64,000 nt of DNA from an uncultured Prevotellaceae bacterium (lineage in GTDB: Bacteria > Bacteroidota > Bacteroidia > Bacteroidales > Bacteroidaceae). The notes under the pieces were generated by a model. It was not told the DNA's origin. It worked only from the letters and a program-made list of their open reading frames with translations, and searched no databases. Where the stretch lies: NCBI GenBank assembly GCA_902761905.1, contig CACWMK010000009.1:1-64000 (forward strand), in the 5' to 3' direction. Positions 6,502-15,376 of this stretch are shown piece by piece. The first letter of the stretch is position 1. Each line of letters begins with the position of its first letter. The position numbers and the translations under genes are program-made.

Positions 6502-6716
6502 TAACCTTGATCCGAAGGGTACAGCGTTCTGCAAGCTCAGCGCCGTAGTCACTTTGTAAGTGTTGGCTGGTAGAGGGCTGATATAGGAGTAAAAGCGTTT
6601 GTTGATACTGTATGTTCAATGAGGGGGCCACGCTTTTGGTGCAATGACATCACGTCGCTGCATGTTTTCCAATAATGTTGTCTGGGAAGGGGCCGAAGGA
6701 TAAAACATAAAAAACA
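6502..6716 (+). ncRNA. Long structured 5' leader (candidate RNA element)
   Basis: Between the predicted start of transcription and ATG 6717 there are about 215 nt without a good reading frame. Potential pairings include CCTT/AAGG near its start and an 8-bp perfect match AAAAGCGT/ACGCTTTT enclosing a loop of about 35 nt. Base composition is richer in GC than the neighbouring intergenic DNA. I do not recognise a known riboswitch class. Confidence 0.4.
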
Positions 6717-7238
6717 ATGAAAAATAAAGTAAAAATTTGGAGCGTGCTTTTGTTTGCAACGGTTTTCGTTGCTAGTATGTGTTTTACATCGTGTGGTAAA
6801 GACGATGAGGATGATGGCTCAAAAGGTCTTGTGGGATGGTATCTTTGTAATGACACTTTGTTGACAAAGGATAATTGGCCAAGGTTTAGTATGGGAATAG
6901 GCGATGAGGAGATGTGGGGATATGGCTATTGCCCTCCAACTATTCATATAGTGGATGATTTGCATTTAGATTTCTATCAGAGTGCAGGCTTGTATGATGA
7001 GGGTGATGCTCGCAAAGAGGGAATGGATAAGATCTATCAGATAGATGGAGGAAAAATGGCTGCGTATGGTACTCCCCAGCATTTGACTTATAATCGCAGG
7101 ACTGATGGAGGAATCGATTTTTCATTAAGTGGCAGTCAAATTATACTGGCCAAAACCGCAACTGGTTTTGAAGTTACTTCTGGGTATTGGCAGAATTGTA
7201 AGATCTTTATAAAATACGATCCAAATAAGGCATATTAA
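6717..7238 (+). CDS. Small lipoprotein of unknown function
   Basis: This 173-residue protein has a lipoprotein signal peptide with lipobox FTSC (acylated Cys near residue 27), then the acidic run GKDDEDDGSKG usual for surface-exported Bacteroidota lipoproteins. The rest is probably beta-rich, with four more cysteines or tryptophan-rich turns such as GLVGWYLCND. No domain is recognised. It is alone in its transcription unit, behind a long leader and followed by a hairpin terminator. Confidence 0.75.
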   Translation: MKNKVKIWSVLLFATVFVASMCFTSCGKDDEDDGSKGLVGWYLCNDTLLTKDNWPRFSMGIGDEEMWGYGYCPPTIHIVDDLHLDFYQSAGLYDEGDARKEGMDKIYQIDGGKMAAYGTPQHLTYNRRTDGGIDFSLSGSQIILAKTATGFEVTSGYWQNCKIFIKYDPNKAY

Positions 7239-7290
7239 ATGTATTTTGAGTATATACACGTTTTCGCGTGTATTACAACAACAAAAATAT

Positions 7291-7326
7291 AACAGCGAGA
7301 TATGGATTCTTTCCAATCTCGCTGTT
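7291..7326. terminator. Hairpin terminator after the lipoprotein gene
   Basis: AACAGCGAGAT (7291-7301) pairs perfectly with ATCTCGCTGTT (7316-7326). T-rich sequence follows on the plus strand, and an A-rich tract upstream would serve the minus strand. Confidence 0.8.
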
Positions 7327-7460
7327 GTTATTTATTTAATGCGTTCGTTGAAGTATTCCCAAATGAATACTATCCAAGTAAAATGTGTCAATTATTTAAA
7401 CAAGTATCGCTTGGGCCGTGTTAGCTCTCTGTTTATTGGAAAATTCATTTTGATTTTTCT

Positions 7461-7571
7461 GATTCTACCTACATACCTACATAAAATCTCTGGAAACCCG
7501 CGTATACACTGGGTTTTATACAAAATTCTACCTACATACAAACTACACTATAACTACATGTTACCTACATG
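7461..7571 (+). repeat. Left arm of a ~530-bp inverted-repeat structure
   Basis: This 111-bp arm matches the reverse complement of 7867-7992 over most of its length. It starts with CTACCTACATACCTACATAA, then has a spacer with AAACCCG and CACTGGG, then four 11-bp units with core ACTACA or CCTACAT at 7528, 7539, 7550 and 7561. It covers part of the gene-free kilobase 7239-8293. Confidence 0.85.
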
Positions 7572-7709
7572 AAACTGGCTTTTTTTGCAGCAAAAAGTTG
7601 CTTTTTAGGAAGAGAAAAGCTATTTATTAGGGAGTAAGAAGCTACTTATAAGGTTACAGGAACATACTTTCTACCCAACTTGCAACTATTAGTATTAAGA
7701 CTTGTGGTG

Positions 7710-7727
7710 AAATTCTCTTGAGAATTT
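7710..7727. repeat. 18-bp palindrome, copy 1
   Basis: AAATTCTC-TT-GAGAATTT is self-complementary apart from its centre. It is mirrored at 7775-7792 by the same palindrome with centre AA, so the two are also inverted copies of each other. Both lie between the long arms. Confidence 0.8.
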
Positions 7728-7774
7728 TAAAATTGGTAACGTACTAACGATTGCTAACTCCCTAGCAAACGTAT

Positions 7775-7792
7775 AAATTCTCAAGAGAATTT
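7775..7792. repeat. 18-bp palindrome, copy 2
   Basis: AAATTCTC-AA-GAGAATTT is the reverse complement of the palindrome at 7710-7727. The 47 bp between them are unique sequence. Such paired dyads often bind a protein; none is encoded nearby that I can assign. Confidence 0.8.
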
Positions 7793-7866
7793 TATAGATA
7801 CTAATAAGCAAAAACTTTGTGAGATGTTTATTAAGATTTGTCTTCCCCCTAGTAAAACTCTAAAAA

Positions 7867-7992
7867 CATGTAGGTAGTATGTAGTTATAGTGTAGTTTGA
7901 GTGTAGTTTGTATGTAGGTAGAAAAACGCAACAATCCCAGTGTTTATACGGGTTTTGGATAATTTTATGTAGGTATGTAGGTAAATTGGAAT
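7867..7992 (-). repeat. Right arm of the inverted-repeat structure
   Basis: Reverse complement of the left arm with small differences. It has five 11-bp units (7867-7921) where the left arm has four; the extra unit is a second copy of AGTGTAGTTTG. The outer CTACCTACATA pair and the AAACCCG/CACTGGG spacer are conserved. The run of ten T's just outside lacks a counterpart on the left. Confidence 0.85.
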
Positions 7993-8035
7993 TTTTTTTT
8001 TATTTTTTGGCCGTTTAAAACCTTATTTTTGCGCT

Positions 8036-8044
8036 GCAAAGGTA
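8036..8044 (-). promoter_or_regulatory. Possible minus-strand -7 box facing the inverted repeat
   Basis: TACCTTTGC followed by AGCGC on the minus strand is a good -7 box with no gene behind it. A transcript from here would run through both arms to the hairpin at 7291-7326. The -33 side is weak. Confidence 0.35.
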
Positions 8045-8155
8045 GGTATAAGTGGACAAAGATGGGCGAAAAATGTGTCAAACTGGCTGACATTGTTGTT
8101 TTAGTGCATTAGAATTGTTTGATACAAGCTTGGACTAGGTGATGATGTAAGTGCC

Positions 8156-8247
8156 TGATTATCAGTGCTTGTTGAAATGTATAAGTGCTAGATGGCTTAT
8201 ACATTTTATATGTATTATACGTGTGTGCGAGAAATGGGCTAACTTTG
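8156..8247 (+). promoter_or_regulatory. PUL promoter 1 (GH76) with two-part operator
   Basis: The -7 box TAACTTTG is at 8240-8247. Upstream lie TGATTATCAG (8156-8165) and an inverted repeat TGTATAAG-N11-CTTATACA spanning about 8178-8203, whose TTATAC begins 43 bp before the -7 T. The susC and GH31 promoters carry the same two elements at the same distances. Confidence 0.75.
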
Positions 8248-8293
8248 CACCTGCATTCAACTAATAAACAAAACAATTGATGACTAAAGATAA

Positions 8294-9988
8294 ATGAAAC
8301 GGTTTTTATTCTTTTTTATGGCGGCTATGTCCGCAGGCAATATTCAGGCCGCAATCGAACCTGGCAAGACGTATCGCATCGTGCCTGATGCTAATGCAAA
8401 CAAGTCGCTCTTTGTGCAGAACTCTTCACAAGCCGACAAGGCTGCGGTTGTGATATGGACTGATACAGATGTACCAGCCCAGCAGTGGACAGTATTGGAC
8501 GCTGGTAATGGTAATATGCTGTTGCGTAATGTTTATACTGGCAAGTATCTTGATGCCAGCAGTATGTCGCTTACACAGCGCAAGGAACCTTGTTCGTGGA
8601 CACTGGTACCTATCGACGAGGCACAGAATATTTATCAGTTGAAGTTGCAAAAGAAATACCTGCGTGTGGTAACGATGACCGATGGTGCACAGCCGTTGAC
8701 AGGAATAACAGCTCAGAACTGGCGCTTTGTTGAGGTAGAACCTCAGGAGATGTTCGATGCCGCGGCTCGTCGGCGAATGATTGATGGTTTCCTGGAGCAG
8801 TATGTACAGTTCAAGGGGCAGAATTATCGCACCTTTATGAATGGTGGCTGGGGTGAGGCCGAGACGATGGAAGCCGTACTGGATTGCTATGAGGCTACCA
8901 AGGATGCAGAGTTGCTTACTCTATATGAGCAGTGCTACCGCTATATGCGATATCATGTGGGCGCAAGTTGGAACGGTGGTACTGTAGTGAGTGGCTACGA
9001 TTGGTTTGGCTATGATTTCAACGACGATGTGATGTGGCTCATTATTGCTGCTATCCGTGGCTATCACAACACTGGGAGACAGATGTATCTGGATGATGCC
9101 AAACGTAATTTCGATCTGATTTACAGTCGTGCCTATCTAGGTTATATTGGCATGCTGCGCTGGGCAGAAAAGTCGGGCGACCGTAATGGCTCAAATTCGT
9201 GTATCAATGGTCCGGCCGAGGTGGCTGCTTGTTATATTGCGGCAGCTACAGGTGATGAAAGTTACTATGAGAAAGCCCGTGAGTTGTATGAGAATCAGCG
9301 ACAATATCTGTTTAATACCGTGACGGGACACGTTGACGACAGTGTGGTGTTTAATCCTGATAATAGTAAGGTGGTGAGCCGCAACACTTGGGCATCGACC
9401 TACAATCAGGGAACGATGCTGGGTGCTGCAGTTCTGCTGTATCGTCATTATAAAGATAATAGGTATAAGCAGGATGCCGACCGTATTCTGGCATTTGCAA
9501 AGCGCGAGTTGTGCAATGAGTATGGTGTAGTGCATGTATGCCAGAATGCTGATGGTGACTTTCAGGGTTTCAAGGGTATACTGATGCGATATGCAGGTTT
9601 GTATGCCCGTGAATATCAGGATGCTGATACTCAGAAATGGCTTATAGGTAATGCTTTTCATGCATATAATAACCTGAATTCGCAGTCGTTTGGTCATTCA
9701 GCCTGGCAGACTAAATCTGCTGAGGACTATCAGTATAATGGTGTAGATTATAGTTCGTCGGCCTGTGCCTTTGGTGCTTCTACAGCTCTCACAGCAGCTT
9801 GCGCTGTCCCTCTCGATTATACCTATGGTGATGATACAGCTATACGCGAGTGTGCTGTTGTGGCTGATGGCAACCAAGTTGGTAGCGATGCGCGATGGTA
9901 CACCTTGCTGGGAACGTCGGTAGATATTCCACAGCAGAGTGGACTATATATTCATGATGGCAAGAAACACATTATCAGAAAGAATTGA
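8294..9988 (+). CDS. GH76 endo-alpha-1,6-mannanase with ricin-like domain
   Basis: This 564-residue secreted enzyme is predicted to cut the alpha-1,6-mannan backbone. A signal peptide ends near residue 20 (IQAA). Residues 22-155 look like a ricin-type beta-trefoil carbohydrate-binding domain. The GH76 alpha/alpha barrel follows, with the catalytic Asp pair in FNDDVMW (D244, D245), GWGEAE and the NTWASTYNQG block. The last 30 residues (WYTLLG...GLYIHDGKKHII) resemble a short type IX secretion sorting domain. It is the first gene of the PUL, 28 bp before the next gene. Confidence 0.88.
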   Translation: MKRFLFFFMAAMSAGNIQAAIEPGKTYRIVPDANANKSLFVQNSSQADKAAVVIWTDTDVPAQQWTVLDAGNGNMLLRNVYTGKYLDASSMSLTQRKEPCSWTLVPIDEAQNIYQLKLQKKYLRVVTMTDGAQPLTGITAQNWRFVEVEPQEMFDAAARRRMIDGFLEQYVQFKGQNYRTFMNGGWGEAETMEAVLDCYEATKDAELLTLYEQCYRYMRYHVGASWNGGTVVSGYDWFGYDFNDDVMWLIIAAIRGYHNTGRQMYLDDAKRNFDLIYSRAYLGYIGMLRWAEKSGDRNGSNSCINGPAEVAACYIAAATGDESYYEKARELYENQRQYLFNTVTGHVDDSVVFNPDNSKVVSRNTWASTYNQGTMLGAAVLLYRHYKDNRYKQDADRILAFAKRELCNEYGVVHVCQNADGDFQGFKGILMRYAGLYAREYQDADTQKWLIGNAFHAYNNLNSQSFGHSAWQTKSAEDYQYNGVDYSSSACAFGASTALTAACAVPLDYTYGDDTAIRECAVVADGNQVGSDARWYTLLGTSVDIPQQSGLYIHDGKKHIIRKN

Positions 9989-10016
9989 TAACAAACAAAA
10001 TAAATCATATCATCAA

Positions 10017-12035
10017 ATGAAAAGAGTATTCATCAAACAATCAATCTTGACAGTCATGCTATTGGCTGTGTCGCAGGTACACGCTTTTGATGCGAAATCC
10101 CTGAGTTATAAACTATCATTGAAGCAGCCAGGTAACAAGGCTGTTACATATCAGCTTACGAGAAACGGGCAGAATCTGTCAGCATCGGCCGAACTACCCG
10201 TAGCCGTGTCAGAAAAACTTGTTCCAGAGGGAAAGGACCTGCGTATTGTTGTGACGCTGAAAGCCAAGAAGCGTGTGTACTTCAACTTGGGCGTGAGCGC
10301 ACATACTGAGTATCAGACAGATAACTGCGATTTCTACCTGCCAGGTTTCTGGTATCATAAAAACCTGCGTTCGCCTCGCGAGGCTCCATCGTTTCATACA
10401 TCTAAGAGTTGGAACTTTCGCGAAGACCGTCTGTCATCGCCATTAACCGGCGTGTACGATAGTCGTTCTGGTGGTACACTTACTGTGTTGCGTCATATGG
10501 ATAATCGGGCCGAAGCACTTTCTACCCATCAAGAGGGTGAAATAATATTAGGTGGTAAAACCTCGATAGGCTATCTAGGATTTGACAACGAGAATGGGTA
10601 TGCATCGCTTACTTTCGGTTATCCATGGGTAGAGACTCCAAAACGTTATATCCGAAAACTCACACTTGTTGATCCTGCCACCACTTTTGCCTGTCTTGAA
10701 GCTGGCGAACAGCAGTCGCTGACATGGCTTATACACGAGAACGAGGCAAAAGACTACGGTCAGTTTGTAGCCGATACATGGAGCTATTGTATGGATTGTG
10801 TCAATCCGCAACCTCTCAATCCACTATATTCGTCAGAGCAAATGAAGGCTCAGATGGCCAACTATTTCCGTAAATCCTATGTAGATAAGTATGCACTAAA
10901 GTATCACTCTGGTTCAAATCTGCGCTGTGATGACTGTCTGCCTGCCGACCATGTGACACTTGGCTTTGTAGGTCGTGTGCTGCTAAATGCCTTCAACTCA
11001 TTAGAGTATGGCGAGCAGACCGGTGAGAAGGAACTGGTGGATATGGGAAAGGCAATATTCGACAGTTGGCTACAGTATGGTTTTACTGCTAGGGGCTACT
11101 TTAAGGAAGATATGCGCATAAGTCATGGTATTCCCAATGATGAAGACTGTGTTCATAGCATCCGTCAGCAGTCGGAGGCTGTATATGCTGTACTTCACTA
11201 CTTGAATTATGAGAAGCAGCATGGTCGCCAACATAAAGATTGGGAACAGAAGATGCGCACACTGCTCAATCAGATGCTATTGTTACAGAAGGCTGATGGC
11301 AGTTTCCCTCGTAAGTATCGTGATGACAACAACGACTTTGATGCCTCAGGTGGCTCTACCCCTAGCGCCACATCAACACTGGTGATGGGATATAAGTATT
11401 TTGGTGATAAGCGCTATCTTAATGCAGCAAAGCTTACCGTTGACTATCTCGAAAAGAACATCATATCAAAGAGCGACTATTTCTCATCTACACTCGATGC
11501 TAACTGTGAGGATAAGGAAGCAGCAATCAGCGCTGTTACGGCAACCTATTATCTGGCAATGGTTACAAAGAAACAGGAGCGTCAGCGCTATATTGCCCTC
11601 TGTCGCCAGGCTGCATACTTTGCTCTTTCGTGGTATTATACGTGGGATGTTCCTTTTGCCAAGGGCCAGATGCTGGGCGATCTTGACTTCAGGAGTCGTG
11701 GCTGGGGTAATGTGTCGGTAGAGAACAATCATATTGATGTGTTCGTATTCGAATTGCCCCACATCGTAAAATGGTTGGCAAACGAAACAGGTGAGAAACG
11801 TTTCAGCAAGATGTGCGAGGTCATCGAGTCATCACTCTGTCAGTTGTTGCCTACTGAGGAACGTAAGTGTGGAATAGCAGTTGCAGGGTTCTATCCCGAA
11901 GTGGTTCAGCACACAAATTGGGACTACGGCAAAAACGGCAAGGGATACTATAACGACATTTTTGCAGCAGGATGGACTGTTGCATCGCTTTGGGAGCTCT
12001 ATTCTCCCAAGAGGACAGCCGATTTCCTTAAATAA
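10017..12035 (+). CDS. Secreted alpha/alpha-barrel protein, candidate new glycosidase
   Basis: This 672-residue protein has a signal peptide (to about VHA, residue 25), an N-terminal beta-rich domain of about 250 residues, and a C-terminal helical region with repeated hairpins typical of (alpha/alpha)6 barrels (LLQKADGSFPRKYRDDNNDF, HSIRQQSEAVYAVLHYL, WGNVSVENNHIDVFVFELPH). Such folds are seen in glycosidases, lyases and epimerases; I cannot place it in a named family. ATG 10017 is chosen over ATG 9939, which lies inside GH76 and lacks a signal peptide. Its place between GH76 and susC suggests a role on the same glycan. Conserved acidic residues are plentiful but the catalytic ones cannot be named. 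Confidence 0.75.
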   Translation: MKRVFIKQSILTVMLLAVSQVHAFDAKSLSYKLSLKQPGNKAVTYQLTRNGQNLSASAELPVAVSEKLVPEGKDLRIVVTLKAKKRVYFNLGVSAHTEYQTDNCDFYLPGFWYHKNLRSPREAPSFHTSKSWNFREDRLSSPLTGVYDSRSGGTLTVLRHMDNRAEALSTHQEGEIILGGKTSIGYLGFDNENGYASLTFGYPWVETPKRYIRKLTLVDPATTFACLEAGEQQSLTWLIHENEAKDYGQFVADTWSYCMDCVNPQPLNPLYSSEQMKAQMANYFRKSYVDKYALKYHSGSNLRCDDCLPADHVTLGFVGRVLLNAFNSLEYGEQTGEKELVDMGKAIFDSWLQYGFTARGYFKEDMRISHGIPNDEDCVHSIRQQSEAVYAVLHYLNYEKQHGRQHKDWEQKMRTLLNQMLLLQKADGSFPRKYRDDNNDFDASGGSTPSATSTLVMGYKYFGDKRYLNAAKLTVDYLEKNIISKSDYFSSTLDANCEDKEAAISAVTATYYLAMVTKKQERQRYIALCRQAAYFALSWYYTWDVPFAKGQMLGDLDFRSRGWGNVSVENNHIDVFVFELPHIVKWLANETGEKRFSKMCEVIESSLCQLLPTEERKCGIAVAGFYPEVVQHTNWDYGKNGKGYYNDIFAAGWTVASLWELYSPKRTADFLK

Positions 12036-12088
12036 CAGGTCAATATTTCTGTTATACACCCCTATTAAGTGCCTTATTCGTAACTTGT

Positions 12089-12181
12089 TGATAATCAGTG
12101 TGTATTGAATGTGTAAGAGTAGATTGCATGTTATACAATTGGTATTAAATGACAGATAATGACTTAATAGGGGTAACTTTG
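12089..12181 (+). promoter_or_regulatory. PUL promoter 2 (susC) with two-part operator
   Basis: The -7 box TAACTTTG (12174-12181) is followed by CACCG. TGATAATCAG is at 12089-12098, TGTGTAAG at 12110 and TTATACAATT at 12131, exactly 43 bp before the -7 T as in promoters 1 and 3. Confidence 0.75.
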
Positions 12182-12222
12182 CACCGAAAATCAATCAAAG
12201 CTAACAAATAAACAAAAAAACA

Positions 12223-15200
12223 ATGAAACAACAACTATCCAAATTCTGTCACTTCTGGTTGCCTGCAGGCTCTGTGATGCTTTGCAGCTTGACTATGTTG
12301 ATGGCTGCACCGTTGTTGCCAACGGCTCCTGCAGCTATGGCACAAAGCGTTCAGACAAATCAGGTGACAGGTCTCGTTACTGATAAGCAGAAAGAACCGC
12401 TTATTGGTGTAACCGTTACGCTGGTAGGTACTGAAACCCGTGCTATTACCGATGCTGATGGTATGTTTAAAATCAGTGTACCCTCAAAGAGCGGTACAAC
12501 GTTGGAGTTCAATTATATTGGATTTGCCAGCAAACAAGTAAAAGTAAATGGCTCTCGTCTTATCAATGTAATGATGGAGGAGGAAACCAATGAGTTTACC
12601 GAGGTGGTAGTTACTGGTTATACCAGCCAGAAAAAGGCATCTATCATCGGTGCTATCGAGACTATCAAACCAGGTGAATTACAGTTCGGTTCTACGCGTA
12701 CATTATCTAATAACCTAGCTGGTAAACTGAGTGGTGTGATAGGTGTTCAGCGTTCTGGTGAACCTGGCTATGATGACTCAAACTTCTGGATTCGCGGTAT
12801 TTCTACATTCTCGGGCAACAATAAGCCATTGATACTGGTTGATGGTGTAGAGCGCGATCTGGACAATGTAGATGTGGCCGAAATAGAGTCGTTCTCAATC
12901 CTGAAGGATGCTTCGGCCTCTGCAATGTATGGTGTTCGAGGTGCTAATGGTGTGATTGTTATCACCACCAAGCGTGGTAAGATAGGCGCACCACAAGTTA
13001 GTTTCCATCTTGAGCACTCTATTAATCAGCCAACCAAGTTGCCAGAGTTCCTGAATGCAGCCGATTATATGAGTTTGCTTAATGGACTTGCTACTCAGGA
13101 TGGTGTGGCACTGCCGTTCACTCAGCAGCAGATCGACCGTACACGTTCTGGTTATGATCCTGACCTCTATCCAGATGTTAACTGGGTAGATGCTATTACC
13201 AAAGACTATGCTTATACCACTCGTGGAAATTTGGAGGTAAGTGGTGGATCAGACTTCTTGCGCTACTCGATTGTTGCATCTTACTTTAAGGAGACAGGTT
13301 TGCTGGAGCAGGATAAGAGTCTTATTTTCGACAACTCAACCAATAACCAACAGTATAACTTGCGTACTAACATAGATATGGATGTGACCAAGACAACATT
13401 GCTGCGTGTCAACATTGGTGGTAATCTTAACCGATTCAAAAAGCAGCGTTGCGATACTAATGCTGCTTTCGGCGAAGCCTTCCGCACATTGCCTTTCGTG
13501 CATCCAACTCGCTATAGTGATGGTGCCATACCTGTGATCTCTAATCGTGCCAACCCTTGGCGTACGGTTACACAGCAGGGTTATGACTTCATTACTTCGA
13601 GCAAGATCCAGACCTTGTTTAGCGTTGAGCAGGATCTGAAGATGATTGTTCCAGGACTTAAGGCAAAGGCATTATTCAGTTTTGACCGTTGGAATCGTAG
13701 CCGTCGTAGCCGTACGGCTAAGCCTGCTACAGTGTTTCCTGCTACAGGTCGTGACGAAGAGGGTAACCTGATTTATTCTCAGTTCGAGGCTGGCGACGAG
13801 TCGCTGGGCAACGAGCAGGGTAAAGAGTATGGTAACACCCGCGTGTACTTTGAATCCGACCTGATGTATAGCCATCGTTTTGGTAAGACTGATGTAGACG
13901 CTATGTTGCTTTACAACCAGCAGGCCTACGATGATGGTAGTATTCAGGACTATCGTAAGCAGGGTATCGCCGGTCGCTTGTCGGCTACCTATGACAATCG
14001 CTATGTAGCTGAGTTCAACTTCGGATACAATGGATCAGAGAACTTTGCAAAGGGCAAGCGTTTTGGATTCTTCCCATCAGTGGCTGTAGGATGGTTGCTT
14101 AGTGAGGAACCATTTATGGAGACACTAAAGCCCATCTTCCACAAGATTAAGTTCCGTGCCAGCATCGGTCAGGCTGGTGACGATAATATCGGTGGTCGTC
14201 GCTTTGCTTATCTAGGCACCCTCATAACCGATGCACAAGGTTATATATGGGGAACAACTGGTCAGCGCAATTATAACCGCGATGGTGCAAAGGGTATCAC
14301 CGAAGGTGAAATAGGTGTGGATAACCTGACATGGGAAACAGTAACCAAGAGCAACCTTGGTGTAGAATTAGGTTTGTGGAACATGCTTGACCTCAATGTT
14401 GATATCTATCGTGAGCAGCGTGAGAATATATTTATGGAGCGTAATATCATTCCTACACAGACGGGTTTTGTAAAAGCTCCATGGGCTAACTTCGGTAAAG
14501 TATCTAATCATGGTTTTGAGTTGACACTCAACTTCCACAAACAGTGGAATAAGGACTTCTTTACATCAGCTTATGGTAACTTTACCTATGCCAAGAACCG
14601 TATTGAAGAAAAAGACGAGCCAGAAGCACTGAAAGGTACACATCGCTCTGCAACAGGCCGCTCGATGAATGAACTATGGGGCTTGACTGCCGAGCGCTTG
14701 TTTACGTACGAAGACTTCAATGAAGATGGTTCGCTTAAGGATGGTATTCCTTCACAAGAGGGTATTGGCGCAGCCAAACTACATCCTGGTGATATCAAGT
14801 ATGTCGATGTGAATGGTGATGATGCTATTACCGAAGCCGATGAAGGCTTTATCGGTGGTACTGTCGATCCACGCATCGTGTATGGTTTCGGTGGTGTTAT
14901 CAGCTATAAGAATGTTGACTTTAATTTCTTCTTCCAGGGTGCTGGCGATATGTACCGCGTGATTGGTGGTGCGCCTTATTTCTTGCCTGGTGGTGGTACT
15001 ACCACCGAGGGTAATGCCTATAGCTATAAGCTCGAAGACCGTTGGACAGAAGATAATCAGGATCCTTACGCATTCTGGCCTCGCTTGACCTATGGGCCTA
15101 ATGTGAATAACTATCGTGCTTCTACATGGTGGAAAAAGGATATGAGTTTCCTGCGTTGTAAGACAATCGAAGTTGGTTATACATTCCCTAAGACATGGCT

Positions 15201-15360
15201 TCAGAATTTCTACGTGAAGAGCTGCCGTGTATTCGTGAGTGGAAATAATCTGTTCTGCCTCTCTGCCTTCAAATTGTGGGATCCAGAGTTGGATACCAAC
15301 GATGGTTTGAAATATCCGATGAACCGTTCTGTGATGTTCGGTATCGACATTAACTTTTAG
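12223..15360 (+). CDS. susC: SusC-type TonB-dependent outer-membrane transporter
   Basis: This 1045-residue protein imports oligosaccharides across the outer membrane. After a long signal peptide it has a carboxypeptidase-regulatory-like domain (VTGLVTDKQKEPLIGVTVTL, about 50-125), a TonB box-like FTEVVVTGY, the plug with WIRGISTFSGNNKPLILVDG, and a 22-strand barrel ending in FGIDINF with a terminal aromatic residue. It is immediately followed by susD (16 bp). Together they form the pedal-bin transporter of the PUL. Confidence 0.95.
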   Translation: MKQQLSKFCHFWLPAGSVMLCSLTMLMAAPLLPTAPAAMAQSVQTNQVTGLVTDKQKEPLIGVTVTLVGTETRAITDADGMFKISVPSKSGTTLEFNYIGFASKQVKVNGSRLINVMMEEETNEFTEVVVTGYTSQKKASIIGAIETIKPGELQFGSTRTLSNNLAGKLSGVIGVQRSGEPGYDDSNFWIRGISTFSGNNKPLILVDGVERDLDNVDVAEIESFSILKDASASAMYGVRGANGVIVITTKRGKIGAPQVSFHLEHSINQPTKLPEFLNAADYMSLLNGLATQDGVALPFTQQQIDRTRSGYDPDLYPDVNWVDAITKDYAYTTRGNLEVSGGSDFLRYSIVASYFKETGLLEQDKSLIFDNSTNNQQYNLRTNIDMDVTKTTLLRVNIGGNLNRFKKQRCDTNAAFGEAFRTLPFVHPTRYSDGAIPVISNRANPWRTVTQQGYDFITSSKIQTLFSVEQDLKMIVPGLKAKALFSFDRWNRSRRSRTAKPATVFPATGRDEEGNLIYSQFEAGDESLGNEQGKEYGNTRVYFESDLMYSHRFGKTDVDAMLLYNQQAYDDGSIQDYRKQGIAGRLSATYDNRYVAEFNFGYNGSENFAKGKRFGFFPSVAVGWLLSEEPFMETLKPIFHKIKFRASIGQAGDDNIGGRRFAYLGTLITDAQGYIWGTTGQRNYNRDGAKGITEGEIGVDNLTWETVTKSNLGVELGLWNMLDLNVDIYREQRENIFMERNIIPTQTGFVKAPWANFGKVSNHGFELTLNFHKQWNKDFFTSAYGNFTYAKNRIEEKDEPEALKGTHRSATGRSMNELWGLTAERLFTYEDFNEDGSLKDGIPSQEGIGAAKLHPGDIKYVDVNGDDAITEADEGFIGGTVDPRIVYGFGGVISYKNVDFNFFFQGAGDMYRVIGGAPYFLPGGGTTTEGNAYSYKLEDRWTEDNQDPYAFWPRLTYGPNVNNYRASTWWKKDMSFLRCKTIEVGYTFPKTWLQNFYVKSCRVFVSGNNLFCLSAFKLWDPELDTNDGLKYPMNRSVMFGIDINF

Positions 15361-15376
15361 TTTTTAGTATATCGTT

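Noticed and set aside
7246..7572. A 108-codon plus-strand open frame across the left inverted-repeat arm
   Set aside because: Half of it is a translation of the iteron units and the terminator hairpin; it has no domain or promoter and is not preserved in the mirrored arm.
7528..7921. 11-bp units as a small CRISPR-like array
   Set aside because: Units are adjacent without spacers, very short, and the two clusters are inverted relative to each other; no cas genes are nearby.
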